Shown here: piece after piece, positions 53,941-61,948 of the stretch
Numbering within the stretch: the first letter of the stretch is position 1
Layout: every line of letters begins with the position of its first letter
DNA from: Croceicoccus sediminis
GTDB taxonomy: Bacteria > Pseudomonadota > Alphaproteobacteria > Sphingomonadales > Sphingomonadaceae
Assembly: GCF_007570835.1 (NCBI RefSeq)
Contig: NZ_SUNC01000001.1
Location: 1,116,001 to 1,180,000 of the forward strand
Reading direction: 5' to 3'
DNA: 64,000 nucleotides
Notes under the pieces: model-generated
What the model saw: the letters and a program-made list of their open reading frames with translations, nothing else
What the model was told of the DNA's origin: nothing
The model's database searches: none
Program-made: the position numbers and the translations under genes

Positions 53941-54090
53941 ATGTTCACTCCCAGCTATCGCAGCAGTTCGCCCGACCGGTGGACTATGCCGCGTCCGTTT
54001 TCGGACGCTTCACAGCGCTATGCCAAGTTCGGCGCACTTCAGCCCATGGAAGCCCCCGGCTTCTGGGAACGCCTGATCCGCGGCAACTGA
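53941..54090 (+). CDS. Possible 49-aa protein, unknown
   Basis: ATG TTC ACT... through TGA, 49 codons with no interruption. A GAGG lies about eleven bases upstream. The product is a small, aromatic, basic peptide with the segments FTPSYRSSSPDRWTMPRPF and EAPGFWERLIRGN. A hairpin with a T-rich end follows at 54133. The promoter-like AT-rich upstream region and downstream terminator support a real gene. Family unknown. Confidence 0.5.
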   Translation: MFTPSYRSSSPDRWTMPRPFSDASQRYAKFGALQPMEAPGFWERLIRGN

Positions 54091-54132
54091 TCGCCACGCG
54101 GGGCCAACCCGCGGGCCAAAATTCCACATGGG

Positions 54133-54167
54133 AGAGGCCGTTCCGGTTCATCCGGGCGGCCTCTTTC
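54133..54167. terminator. Hairpin terminator between the 49-aa ORF and the acyltransferase gene
   Basis: AGAGGCCG / CGGCCTCT arms with an inner CCGG/CCGG pair and a following TTTCCATTT on the plus strand. The position between convergent genes suits bidirectional use. Confidence 0.7.
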
Positions 54168-54192
54168 CATTTCGGCCCACGGTTTCGCCCGG

Positions 54193-57100
54193 TTAAGCGC
54201 CTTCTGCCAGCGCCATTGCGTTCAAGGTGACGTAGTCGATCTTGCCCGTGCCTAGAACCGGGAGAGCGTCTACGACCCGGATTTCGCGCGGGACCATGAT
54301 TTCGGCAATGCCGTTCGCCTTGGCCCACGCCTGCAACGCCTTTGCCTGCGCATCGGGGGCTGTGGTGTAGAGCACCATCTGCTCACCCTTTTTCGGATCA
54401 GGCCGCGTCACGACAGCATTTTCCGCGTCCGGCCAGACCGCGGCGGCATAGCCTTCGACCGCGGGAAGCGAGACCATTTCCCCACCGATCTTGGCAAACC
54501 GCTTGGCCCTGCCTCTGATCGTGACGAAGCCTTCGTCGTCGATCGTGACGATGTCGCCCGTATCGTGCCAGCCACCTTCGGGCGGTTGCAGAACGCCCGG
54601 ATCGTCCGCCAGGTAATAACCTGCCATGACATTCGGGCCGCGGATGAACAGGCGGCCCCCTTCTTCGATCCCGGGCACATCGTCCAGCCGCGCCTCTATC
54701 GCGGGCAGAAGACGCCCGACCGACCCCGCCTTGAAGTGCATCGGCGTGTTGACCGCGATGACCGGCGCTGCCTCTGTCGCGCCATATCCTTCAAGGATGC
54801 GTAGCCCGAACTTGTCGGCATAGATCCGGCGCGTCTCGTCACGCACTTTCTCTGCCCCGGCAAAGATATAGCGCAGGGAATAGAAATCGTACCCGTGCGC
54901 CATGCGCGCATAGCCGGACAGGAACGTATCGGTCCCGAACATGATCGTCGCATTGGCGTCATAGGCCAGCGCCGGCACGATCCGGTAATGCAGAGGGCTG
55001 GGATAGAGCACGGTCCTGATCCCGTTCAGCACCGGCAGCAGCGTGCCGCCTGTCAGCCCGAAGCTGTGAAACACCGGAAGCGCGTTCAGCACCACGTCGC
55101 TGCCGTTGAAGTCGATCCGCGCCGAAAGCTGCGCGCAGTTGGCCAAGAGATTACGATGGCTGAGCACGACGCCCTTGGGCGTGCCTTCCGATCCGCTGGT
55201 GAACAGGATGACCGCCGGACTGTCGGGCGAAACGCCCAGTTTCGCGTGCCGATGTTCGACGCGGCCCACGGAAAAGGCGGCCCATGCCTTTTCCGGCCCG
55301 TCGATGGATTCGGCCAGATCCTCAAGGTAACGAACGTCGATCCCCTCGCCCTCAAGCGCGGCGATCGCACCGTGCAGCTTGGCCTGTTCGACGAAGGCCC
55401 GCGCGGTCACGACCGTCCTGACTTTCGCGGTGGCGCAGGCCGACTTCAGGCTGGCCTCGCCCACGGTGAAGTTCAGCATGGCGGGAACGCGCCCGATCGA
55501 CTGCAGGGCGAAGAACGCCGCCACGACGCCGTTGACGTTGGGCATCAGCAGGCCGACCGCCTCGCCCACTTCGGTCCCTTGCGCCAGCCGCTTGCCCAAA
55601 AGGCCCGACCCCGCGATCAACCGGTCGAACGACACCTGCTTTCGGGTCACGTCCTCGATCACCGGCGTGTTGCCGCCGTGCAATTCGCGCGCGGCGCACA
55701 GGGCGGTAAAGAGCGTGCGGTCGATCTCGGTCGTGTCGAAGATCATCCGGCTCATTTCGTCATAGAGCCGCCGACCGGCGATGGCCCGGCGTTCGCGCGC
55801 GCTCATCTCCCCTTCGATGGCGAAGCGCCTTTGCGGCAGGACGTCGATGGTGATCTTCGGGAAAAGCTGTTGCCGGACTTTGCCCTTGAGGCGCGAGAAT
55901 GGAGTGAACTGCGGCCCGTCCAGCCGGACCGGGACGATCGGGGCATCGGCCTTGTCAGCGACCATGCCGGGGCCGTCGAACACTTTCATCAAGGCGCCGG
56001 TCACGGTGATGCGCCCTTCGGGGAAGATCACCAGCGTGCGCCCTTCGCGCACGGCGCGGACCATGGCCTTGGCCGACATGGGGTTGGTCGGGTCGACCGG
56101 GAAAATCTCGAACAGGCTAAAGAACGGTTTGAGCCAGAGATTGCGGGCAATCGCGGTGTGGACCGCGAAAGTCGGCTTGCCCGGCAGGAACGCGCCCAGC
56201 AGCACCCCGTCGAGAAACGAGAGGTGGTTCACGATGACCACCGCCCGCTCTCCCTTGGCGGGCATGTTCTCAAGACCGGTCACTTCGACCCGGTACAGCA
56301 GGCGCAGGACGAAGGCGGCGATTTGCTTGAACAAGTATTCGGGCAGCAGCCAGATCGACACGAATGCGACGATCAGGGTCAGCCCGCCCAGCACGGCAAG
56401 CAGGCCCGGCGTCGCAAAGCCGATGGACAGAAGCGCGGTCATGATCGCCACCAGAAACACAGTCACGCCTGCATTCACAATGTTGTTCGCGGCGATCACG
56501 CGCGATCGTTCTTCGGGATCGGACCTGACCTGCAGGAAGGCATAGAGCGGCACGATGAACATCCCGCCCGACAGCGCGATGACGGCAAGGTCGGCCAAAA
56601 TGCGATAGGACGAGGGGTGGTCGAGAAACTGCCCCACGCTCGCCCCGGCGGTCCGCGGCACGAAACCGCTGGTCGAGAAATAGAGATCGATCAGGCCGAG
56701 CGCGAGGAACAGGGCGGAGACCGGTACGAACTTTGCCGATACCTCGCCTTTCAGCAGCCGGTTCACCAGAAGAGAGCCGATCGCGACGAACATCGAGAAC
56801 ACGATCAGGAACAGCGTGACCACGCCCTGCTGCGCATCGAGAGTGCCGCTGACCAGCGGGGCGAACAGCGAAACGACGACCGCGCCGCAAGCAAAGAACC
56901 AGCTGATGCCCAGAATGGCGAGCCAGACCCCGCGGGCGTGATGCGCGATGGAAAGGATGCTCATCGTCGCGCGCCAGATATTCCGGTCGATCCGGTGGCT
57001 TTCGCGCACGGGCGGCGCGCTGGGCACGGCAAGGCTGACAAGGAAGCCGAGCCCGGCAAAACAGACCGCCGTGATGCCGCCGACCCACGGATCGATGATG

Positions 57101-57597
57101 CCCGCCAGAAGCTGACCGCCCAGGATTGCGACGAAAGTGCCCGCCTCGATCAGGCCGGTGCCGCCCATGACTTCTTCGCGTTTCAGGTGCTGCGGCAGGA
57201 TCGAATACTTGACCGGACCGAAGAACGTCGATTGCAGCCCCGACAGGAACAACGCCAGCAAGAGGACCGGGATCGACTGCAACACGAAGCCCAGCAGGCC
57301 GAAGCCCATGATCACCACTTCGCCCAGCTTTACGAAGCGGATCACTTTCGACTTGTCGATGGTGTCGGCGATCTGCCCCGCCATGGCCGAGAACAGGAAG
57401 TAGGGCAGGATGAACAGGCCGGTCGAGATCGTGGCCAGCATCTCCGCCTTGCCCGGTTCGGCGGTGTAGACGGTAAAACTGGCCAGAAACAGCAGGGAGA
57501 ATTTCAGCAGGTTGTCGTTGAATGCGCCCAGGAACTGGACAACGAACAGCGGCGCAAAGCGGCGCTTGGCCAGCAAGGACAGGTCAGGTGCGGACAA
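54193..57597 (-). CDS. MFS-PlsC-acyl-ACP synthetase fusion (Aas/LplT type)
   Basis: 1134 aa from a TTG at 57597 with AGGGGGAACGA upstream. Three domains. (1) Residues about 1-410: 12-helix MFS lysophospholipid flippase (LplT-like; FVVQFLGAFNDNLLKFSLL). (2) About 430-620: PlsC acyltransferase with NHLSFLDG (HX4D) and FPEGRITVTGALM. (3) About 640-1134: AMP-dependent acyl-CoA/ACP ligase with VILFTSGSEGTPKGVVLSHR, EGYGATEAAPVIAVN and HDTGDIVTIDDEGFVTIRG. It would flip lysophospholipid inward and re-acylate it with free fatty acid. In E. coli the flippase and Aas enzyme are separate proteins. Single-gene unit. Confidence 0.93.
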   Translation of the reverse strand: MSAPDLSLLAKRRFAPLFVVQFLGAFNDNLLKFSLLFLASFTVYTAEPGKAEMLATISTGLFILPYFLFSAMAGQIADTIDKSKVIRFVKLGEVVIMGFGLLGFVLQSIPVLLLALFLSGLQSTFFGPVKYSILPQHLKREEVMGGTGLIEAGTFVAILGGQLLAGIIDPWVGGITAVCFAGLGFLVSLAVPSAPPVRESHRIDRNIWRATMSILSIAHHARGVWLAILGISWFFACGAVVVSLFAPLVSGTLDAQQGVVTLFLIVFSMFVAIGSLLVNRLLKGEVSAKFVPVSALFLALGLIDLYFSTSGFVPRTAGASVGQFLDHPSSYRILADLAVIALSGGMFIVPLYAFLQVRSDPEERSRVIAANNIVNAGVTVFLVAIMTALLSIGFATPGLLAVLGGLTLIVAFVSIWLLPEYLFKQIAAFVLRLLYRVEVTGLENMPAKGERAVVIVNHLSFLDGVLLGAFLPGKPTFAVHTAIARNLWLKPFFSLFEIFPVDPTNPMSAKAMVRAVREGRTLVIFPEGRITVTGALMKVFDGPGMVADKADAPIVPVRLDGPQFTPFSRLKGKVRQQLFPKITIDVLPQRRFAIEGEMSARERRAIAGRRLYDEMSRMIFDTTEIDRTLFTALCAARELHGGNTPVIEDVTRKQVSFDRLIAGSGLLGKRLAQGTEVGEAVGLLMPNVNGVVAAFFALQSIGRVPAMLNFTVGEASLKSACATAKVRTVVTARAFVEQAKLHGAIAALEGEGIDVRYLEDLAESIDGPEKAWAAFSVGRVEHRHAKLGVSPDSPAVILFTSGSEGTPKGVVLSHRNLLANCAQLSARIDFNGSDVVLNALPVFHSFGLTGGTLLPVLNGIRTVLYPSPLHYRIVPALAYDANATIMFGTDTFLSGYARMAHGYDFYSLRYIFAGAEKVRDETRRIYADKFGLRILEGYGATEAAPVIAVNTPMHFKAGSVGRLLPAIEARLDDVPGIEEGGRLFIRGPNVMAGYYLADDPGVLQPPEGGWHDTGDIVTIDDEGFVTIRGRAKRFAKIGGEMVSLPAVEGYAAAVWPDAENAVVTRPDPKKGEQMVLYTTAPDAQAKALQAWAKANGIAEIMVPREIRVVDALPVLGTGKIDYVTLNAMALAEGA

Positions 57598-57719
57598 TCG
57601 TTCCCCCTACGCGAAAACGCGATGCGCCGGACGCTAGTCGAGCCGGGCTTGGCCGCGCTAGGCCCGCGTGTGTTAAAATTGTGCGTAGACGCTACGGCTT
57701 GCGCCCGAACCGGGCCGCA

Positions 57720-58793
57720 TCAGGCCGCCGGAAAGCTGCCGCGCGTGCGGTTCGCGATGGCGACGAGAGAGAGCATCACCGGCACTTCGACCAGAACGCC
57801 CACCACCGTCGCCAGCGCCGCCCCGCTGCCCAGCCCGAACAGGCCGATGGCGACCGCGACGGCCAGTTCGAAGAAGTTCGACGTGCCGATCAAGGCGCAG
57901 GGCGCGGCAATCGCGTGGGGCACGCGCCAGACCCGCGCGGCGGCATAGGCGATGGCGAATATGCCATAGCTCTGCACCACGATCGGCGCGGCGATCAGTG
58001 CGATCAGCAGCGGGTTGCCGACAATCGTGCCAGCCTGAAAACCGAAAAGGAGCAGCACCGTCAGCAGCAAGCCGACGATCGAAAGAGGCTTCATCGCGTG
58101 GATAAAGCGCGAAACCGCCGCCACGTCTCCGCCGCTGCGCGACAGGAGCCGTGCGCGAACGATGGCCCCGGCGGCAAGCGGTACGACGACGTAGAGCAGG
58201 ACCGAAAGCAACAGCGTTTCCCACGGAACCGCGATATCGGTCACGCCCAGCAGAAGCGCGACGATCGGGGCGAAAGCGACGATCATGATCAGGTCGTTCG
58301 CGGCCACCTGCACCAGGGTATAGGCGGGGTCGCCGCGAGTCAGTTGCGACCAGACGAAAACCATCGCTGTGCAGGGCGCAGCGCCCAGCAGGATAAGACC
58401 GGCGATATATTGCTGCGCATCGGCAGGCGCGATGAGGTCCGCGAAGAAGACCTCGAAGAACAGGACCGCCAGCGACGCCATCGTGAACGGCTTGATCAGC
58501 CAGTTCACGACCAGCGTGATGATCAGCCCCTTGGGCCTGTCCCCCACGCGGCGCACCGCCCCGAAATCGACCGCGACCATCATCGGGAAGATCATCGCCC
58601 AGATCAGCACCGCGACCACCAGGTTGACCGAGGCATATTCGACGCCCGCCAGCGCCGCGAAGGCGCCGGGCAGAACGTTGCCCAGCACTATCCCTGCAAG
58701 GATCGCCCCCGCGACCCAGACCGACAGCCACTTTTCAAAAAGGCCGAGCCCGGCTTCACGCGCGTCCACCGTTCCCTGATCAGTTGCCCCCAT
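57720..58793 (-). CDS. ACR3-family arsenite efflux transporter
   Basis: 357 aa from ATG 58793. About ten hydrophobic helices. It carries [20 protein letters not shown] and the ACR3-diagnostic [20 protein letters not shown] with its conserved cysteine, then [15 protein letters not shown] and [18 protein letters not shown]. It exports arsenite/antimonite at the expense of the membrane potential. No arsR or arsC is adjacent, so control and arsenate reduction are encoded elsewhere. The gap to the upstream ROK kinase gene is 86 bp on the same strand. Confidence 0.9.
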   Translation of the reverse strand: MGATDQGTVDAREAGLGLFEKWLSVWVAGAILAGIVLGNVLPGAFAALAGVEYASVNLVVAVLIWAMIFPMMVAVDFGAVRRVGDRPKGLIITLVVNWLIKPFTMASLAVLFFEVFFADLIAPADAQQYIAGLILLGAAPCTAMVFVWSQLTRGDPAYTLVQVAANDLIMIVAFAPIVALLLGVTDIAVPWETLLLSVLLYVVVPLAAGAIVRARLLSRSGGDVAAVSRFIHAMKPLSIVGLLLTVLLLFGFQAGTIVGNPLLIALIAAPIVVQSYGIFAIAYAAARVWRVPHAIAAPCALIGTSNFFELAVAVAIGLFGLGSGAALATVVGVLVEVPVMLSLVAIANRTRGSFPAA

Positions 58794-58879
58794 CGCCAAT
58801 CGATCCCCGACATTGCCAATGGGCCGCGCTTTTCAGAATCGCGCGAACCGATCAACGATTTTCGGCAACGGTCACAAGA

Positions 58880-59776
58880 TCAGCGGTCGAGCGCACGCAT
58901 GGCCAGCGCCAGCGCACCGGCTGGCCCCGCCCTATCGCCAAGCGCGGGGGCGCGGATCATGTCGTCCAGCCGCGCCGTGTCGATGTCGGTAAGATAACCG
59001 GCAAGGATCTCGGGAATACACGCCCGCGCCTTATCCAGAAGGTGCGGCTGACGGTTCGTAACCCCGCCACCGACCAGAATACGCTGCGGCGAGAACGTCA
59101 GGATCAGCTGCGCCAGCAATTCGGCAAGGTCGCTTGCCACCGGGCACCACGCCGGATCGTCCGCCGCCAGTTCGCCGGGATGAACGGGCAGTCTTTCAAG
59201 GAGCGCGGGCCCGCTCAGCAGCCCTTCGGCGCAATCTGCGTGGAACGGACAGACACCCGCAAAGGTATCCCCGTCAGCACGGCGCATACGGACGTGCCCC
59301 GCCTCCGGGTGCAGCAATCCGTGTACCGGCACGCCGTCGAGCAGGATGCCTGCGCCAAGCCCCGTGCCGATGGTGATGTAGATCGTGTTCGAACACCCTT
59401 GCGCCGCGCCAATGGCGTATTCGGCCATGGCAGCTGCATTCACGTCGGTATCGAGGCCGATCGGGCAATCGAAACGCGCGGCGACGAGCGCATGGACGGG
59501 CGTGTTCGCCCAACCCGGCTTGGGCGTGGCGAGTATCGAGCCGAAATCGGAAGCATCGCGCGAAACGCGAATGGGGCCGAAGCTGGCGATACCGATGGCG
59601 GCCAGCGCCTCAACCTCGTTCCATTCGGCCAGAACGTCGATCATTGCACTCAGCGTTTCGTCCGGCGTCGTCGTCGGAAAGGACCGCATCTCTACCACGT
59701 CGAGCCCGCGTCCGCGCACCGCGATGGCCTTGGTACCGCCGAGTTCGATCCCGGCAACGGGCGTCATCGTGTCCAT
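58880..59776 (-). CDS. ROK family sugar kinase (fructokinase-like)
   Basis: 298 aa. The N-terminal phosphate loop VAGIELGGTKAIAVRGRG and ITIGTGLGAGILLDG are kinase motifs. The zinc-binding segment HPEAGHVRMRRADGDTFAGV runs into CPFHADCAEGLLSGPALLER. The two cysteines around CPFHADC and the GLLSGPAL tail resemble ROK fructokinases (YdhR/GmuE/ScrK) more than glucokinase. So fructose (or mannose) is the most likely substrate; glucose remains possible. It diverges from a LacI-type gene across a 360-bp structured gap. Confidence 0.87.
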   Translation of the reverse strand: MDTMTPVAGIELGGTKAIAVRGRGLDVVEMRSFPTTTPDETLSAMIDVLAEWNEVEALAAIGIASFGPIRVSRDASDFGSILATPKPGWANTPVHALVAARFDCPIGLDTDVNAAAMAEYAIGAAQGCSNTIYITIGTGLGAGILLDGVPVHGLLHPEAGHVRMRRADGDTFAGVCPFHADCAEGLLSGPALLERLPVHPGELAADDPAWCPVASDLAELLAQLILTFSPQRILVGGGVTNRQPHLLDKARACIPEILAGYLTDIDTARLDDMIRAPALGDRAGPAGALALAMRALDR

Positions 59777-59861
59777 GGTGCGGCGTCCTCCTTGTTATCG
59801 CGGCCTTTTGCAGAGCGTTCCCGCACTGCAAGGCAAAGTCCAGTCAAATCAGGGAAGTGGT

Positions 59862-59899
59862 TGGGGGTGGCTCTTTTGAGGGAAGAGGAGCCACCCCCA
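59862..59899. other. Perfect 12-bp inverted repeat (hairpin 1)
   Basis: TGGGGGTGGCTC at 59862-59873 and its exact complement GAGCCACCCCCA at 59888-59899 enclose a 14-base loop. It lies 86 bp upstream of the ROK kinase start and 238 bp upstream of the LacI start. There is no T-tract on either side, so a terminator is unlikely; a leader structure or operator is possible. Confidence 0.7.
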
Positions 59900-59960
59900 C
59901 GCGTCCGATCCCGAGAATTCGGAAAAGGCGCCGCACAAAAGGACCGGTTGAGGGAGAGAG

Positions 59961-59996
59961 ATGCGAAACGCGGAAAAGAGCATTGCAAGCCGCTAG
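59961..59996 (+). CDS. Possible 11-codon leader ORF
   Basis: ATG to TAG encoding MRNAEKSIASR, preceded by AGGGAGAGAG, one of the strongest Shine-Dalgarno sequences in the window. Its 3' half lies within hairpin 2. It could be a leader peptide controlling the lacI-type gene, but a chance short frame remains possible. Confidence 0.25.
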   Translation: MRNAEKSIASR

Positions 59997-60023
59997 TCCG
60001 AAGCGCCGCAATGCCCTTTTCCG
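59971..60023. other. 16-bp near-perfect inverted repeat (hairpin 2)
   Basis: CGGAAAAGAGCATTGC at 59971-59986 pairs with GCAATGCCCTTTTCCG at 60008-60023 with a single mismatch (A opposite C), around a 21-base loop. It lies 113 bp upstream of the LacI gene and overlaps the 11-codon ORF. The right arm ends in a T4 stretch inside the stem, not after it. Confidence 0.7.
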
Positions 60024-60040
60024 GTGTCCGCGCCGGTCCG

Positions 60041-60096
60041 CTTGTGCAAGTGCTTTGCAATCGTTTGCAAGAAGAGTCAAGATGTACTTGCGCAAG
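60041..60096. promoter_or_regulatory. Candidate LacI-family operators
   Basis: CTTGTGCAAG (60041-60050), TTGCAATCGTTTGCAA (60055-60070) and CTTGCGCAAG (60087-60096). The last is a perfect palindrome with a central CG, the form typical of LacI-family operators. They cluster immediately upstream of the LacI gene, consistent with autoregulation and with control of the divergent ROK kinase. Which one is bound is inference. Confidence 0.5.
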
Positions 60097-60136
60097 ACCG
60101 GTCCGCGCCCCTGTCCGAAACGAGGGTTTGCGCCCG

Positions 60137-61213
60137 ATGCTGCTCCCAATCTATGTCATGCACATGGACGAACTGCCCCAATCGCCGGACGAGGAGGAAC
60201 AGGTACAGGTTCGCACGCTTGCCGACCTTGCGAAGCTGGCGGGCGTCTCCACCGGAACGGTGTCTCGCGCACTGGCGGGGTCGAAGCTCGTCAAGGCCAG
60301 GACCCGCGAAAAGATCCAGTCCATGGCGCGCGAACACGGGTTTCGCCCCAACCAGATGGCAAGCAAGCTGCGCACGCAGCGCACCGGCATCATCGGCGTG
60401 GTGATCCCCTTGGGGCACGAACTGAAGCAGCATATTTCCGACCCATTCTTCATCAAGCTGATCGGCCATCTGGCGGACGAGCTGACAGAGAACGGCTACC
60501 AACTGCTGCTGAGCCGGGCGATCCCGTCCGAAACGCCCGACTGGCTCGACCGCATCTGCGGCTCCGGCATGGTCGACGGGGTCATCGTCATCGGCCAGTC
60601 CGATCAGTTCGACGCGATCGAAGAATGCGCGAAGACTTATCCCAAGATGGTGATCTGGGGCGCGCATCGCGCAGGTCAGCACCAGTGCACCGTCGGCACC
60701 GACAACGTGAAAGGCGGAGCGATTGCCGCGCGCCGCCTGATCGATGCGGGCGCGCGCAAGCTGGCGTTTTTCGGATTTCACACCGGGATCGAGATCGCGG
60801 ACCGCCTTGCCGGGGCGCGGCAGGTCGCGGACGAGGCGGGTGTCAGCTTCATGCATCTGCCCTGCCACATGTCGGACGACCTGATCGAATCCGAACTGCG
60901 CGAACACCTTGCAATCCATGCGGACAATATCGACGGGATCATCACCGCGTCCGATCTCATCGCCACGCACGCGGTACATATCCTGGGCGGAATGGGCCGG
61001 TCGGTGCCCGGAGACATCCAGGTGATCGGCTTCGACGACCTGCCGCTCTCTTCCCGTACACAGCCGCCGCTCTCCTCCATAAGACAGGATATCGAGCGCG
61101 GAGCGAAGGAAATGGTAGCAAAGCTTCTCGATGCGATTGCGGGGCGCACGATCGAACCGCTCATCATGGAACCGTCGCTGATCGATCGCGGCACCACGCT
61201 GCCGCTTCGCTAA
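60137..61213 (+). CDS. LacI family transcriptional regulator
   Basis: 358 aa from ATG 60137 (GAGGGT upstream; later ATG codons at 60158 and 60164 are alternatives). The helix-turn-helix reads TLADLAKLAGVSTGTVSRAL with the typical hinge-helix and RPNQMASKL. The effector domain is a periplasmic-binding-protein fold: GIIGVVIPLGHELKQHISDP, GVIVIGQSDQFD, GGAIAARRLIDAGARKLAF and DIQVIGFDDLPLSSRTQPPL. The probable ligand is a sugar or sugar phosphate used by the ROK kinase. The frame is open far upstream but that part is antisense to the kinase. Confidence 0.94.
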   Translation: MLLPIYVMHMDELPQSPDEEEQVQVRTLADLAKLAGVSTGTVSRALAGSKLVKARTREKIQSMAREHGFRPNQMASKLRTQRTGIIGVVIPLGHELKQHISDPFFIKLIGHLADELTENGYQLLLSRAIPSETPDWLDRICGSGMVDGVIVIGQSDQFDAIEECAKTYPKMVIWGAHRAGQHQCTVGTDNVKGGAIAARRLIDAGARKLAFFGFHTGIEIADRLAGARQVADEAGVSFMHLPCHMSDDLIESELREHLAIHADNIDGIITASDLIATHAVHILGGMGRSVPGDIQVIGFDDLPLSSRTQPPLSSIRQDIERGAKEMVAKLLDAIAGRTIEPLIMEPSLIDRGTTLPLR

Positions 61214-61301
61214 GGCAGATCGGAACACAATCGGCGTTTGAACGCTGAGACAGGAAGGCGCGCATCGCAATGCGGGTCTTGCGCAAAACAAGGAGTGAAA
61301 C

Positions 61302-61871
61302 GTGAAAGCCCTTAAAGCCAAAGCTTCCATCCTCGCGCTGGCCGCGCCATTTGCCCTGGCCGCGTGCGGCGATTCGGCCGAACCCGCGGGCGAGGCGACG
61401 ATGGACCCGGCTGCCGCCGAAACTGCAGAGGCCCAGACCGCTACCGCCGAGTTGAAGGACACCGAAGGCAATGTCGTCGGCAATGTCACCGTGACCGGTG
61501 AGGATGGCGCCCTGATGGTCGAAGTGAACGCGATGAACATGCCCGCCGGCATGCACGGCGCGCATATCCACGAAACCGGTGACTGTTCGGCAGGCGATTT
61601 CGCCAGCGCTGGCGGCCACTGGAACCCGGACAACAAGAACCACGGTCCCAACAGCGAACCGCCCAACCCCCATGCCGGTGACATCGGCAATATCGAAATC
61701 GCCGAAGACGGCACGGGCACGCTGTCCAACACGTCTTCGGGCACATGGGCAGGCCTGATGGATGCGGACGGTTCGGCCTTCGTCGTCCATGCCGATGCCG
61801 ACGACAAGGAAAGCCAGCCTTCGGGCAACGCCGGTGCGCGTATCGCCTGCGGTGTATTCGTTTCGAGCTGA
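61302..61871 (+). CDS. sodC: Superoxide dismutase [Cu-Zn], lipoprotein form
   Basis: 189 aa; AAGGAGTGAAACG precedes the ATG. Lipobox FALAACGDS (Cys about residue 23), then a Glu/Ala-rich linker. Copper ligands GMHGAHIHETGDC, zinc ligands in GGHWNPDNKNHG and NPHAGDIGN, final copper His in FVVHADADD, and the disulfide partner GARIACGVF. It dismutates superoxide at the envelope; the lipid anchor places it in the periplasm. A strong terminator follows. Confidence 0.96.
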   Translation: MKALKAKASILALAAPFALAACGDSAEPAGEATMDPAAAETAEAQTATAELKDTEGNVVGNVTVTGEDGALMVEVNAMNMPAGMHGAHIHETGDCSAGDFASAGGHWNPDNKNHGPNSEPPNPHAGDIGNIEIAEDGTGTLSNTSSGTWAGLMDADGSAFVVHADADDKESQPSGNAGARIACGVFVSS

Positions 61872-61889
61872 TCGAGGCGTCGAGACATG

Positions 61890-61928
61890 AAAAGGGGCGG
61901 GCCGCCATATCGGCGCCCGCCCCTTTTT
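61890..61928. terminator. Strong intrinsic terminator after sodC (probably bidirectional)
   Basis: AAAGGGGCGGGC, about 12 bases of loop, then GCCCGCCCC with TTTTT, between the convergent sodC and L,D-transpeptidase genes. The A-run on the other side gives a T-tract for the minus-strand transcript, so it can serve both. Confidence 0.9.
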
Positions 61929-61948
61929 CGTGTCGGTACTATCGAAAT

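Noticed and set aside
54895-57948. 1017-aa antisense frame over the acyltransferase fusion
   Set aside because: Very long but antisense to a protein with three intact catalytic domains; its composition (His/Arg/Gln-rich) is that of a shadow frame.
58784-61213. LacI regulator as an 809-aa fusion protein
   Set aside because: The first 450 codons are antisense to the ROK kinase and cross the hairpin region. The LacI helix-turn-helix starts normally just after ATG 60137.
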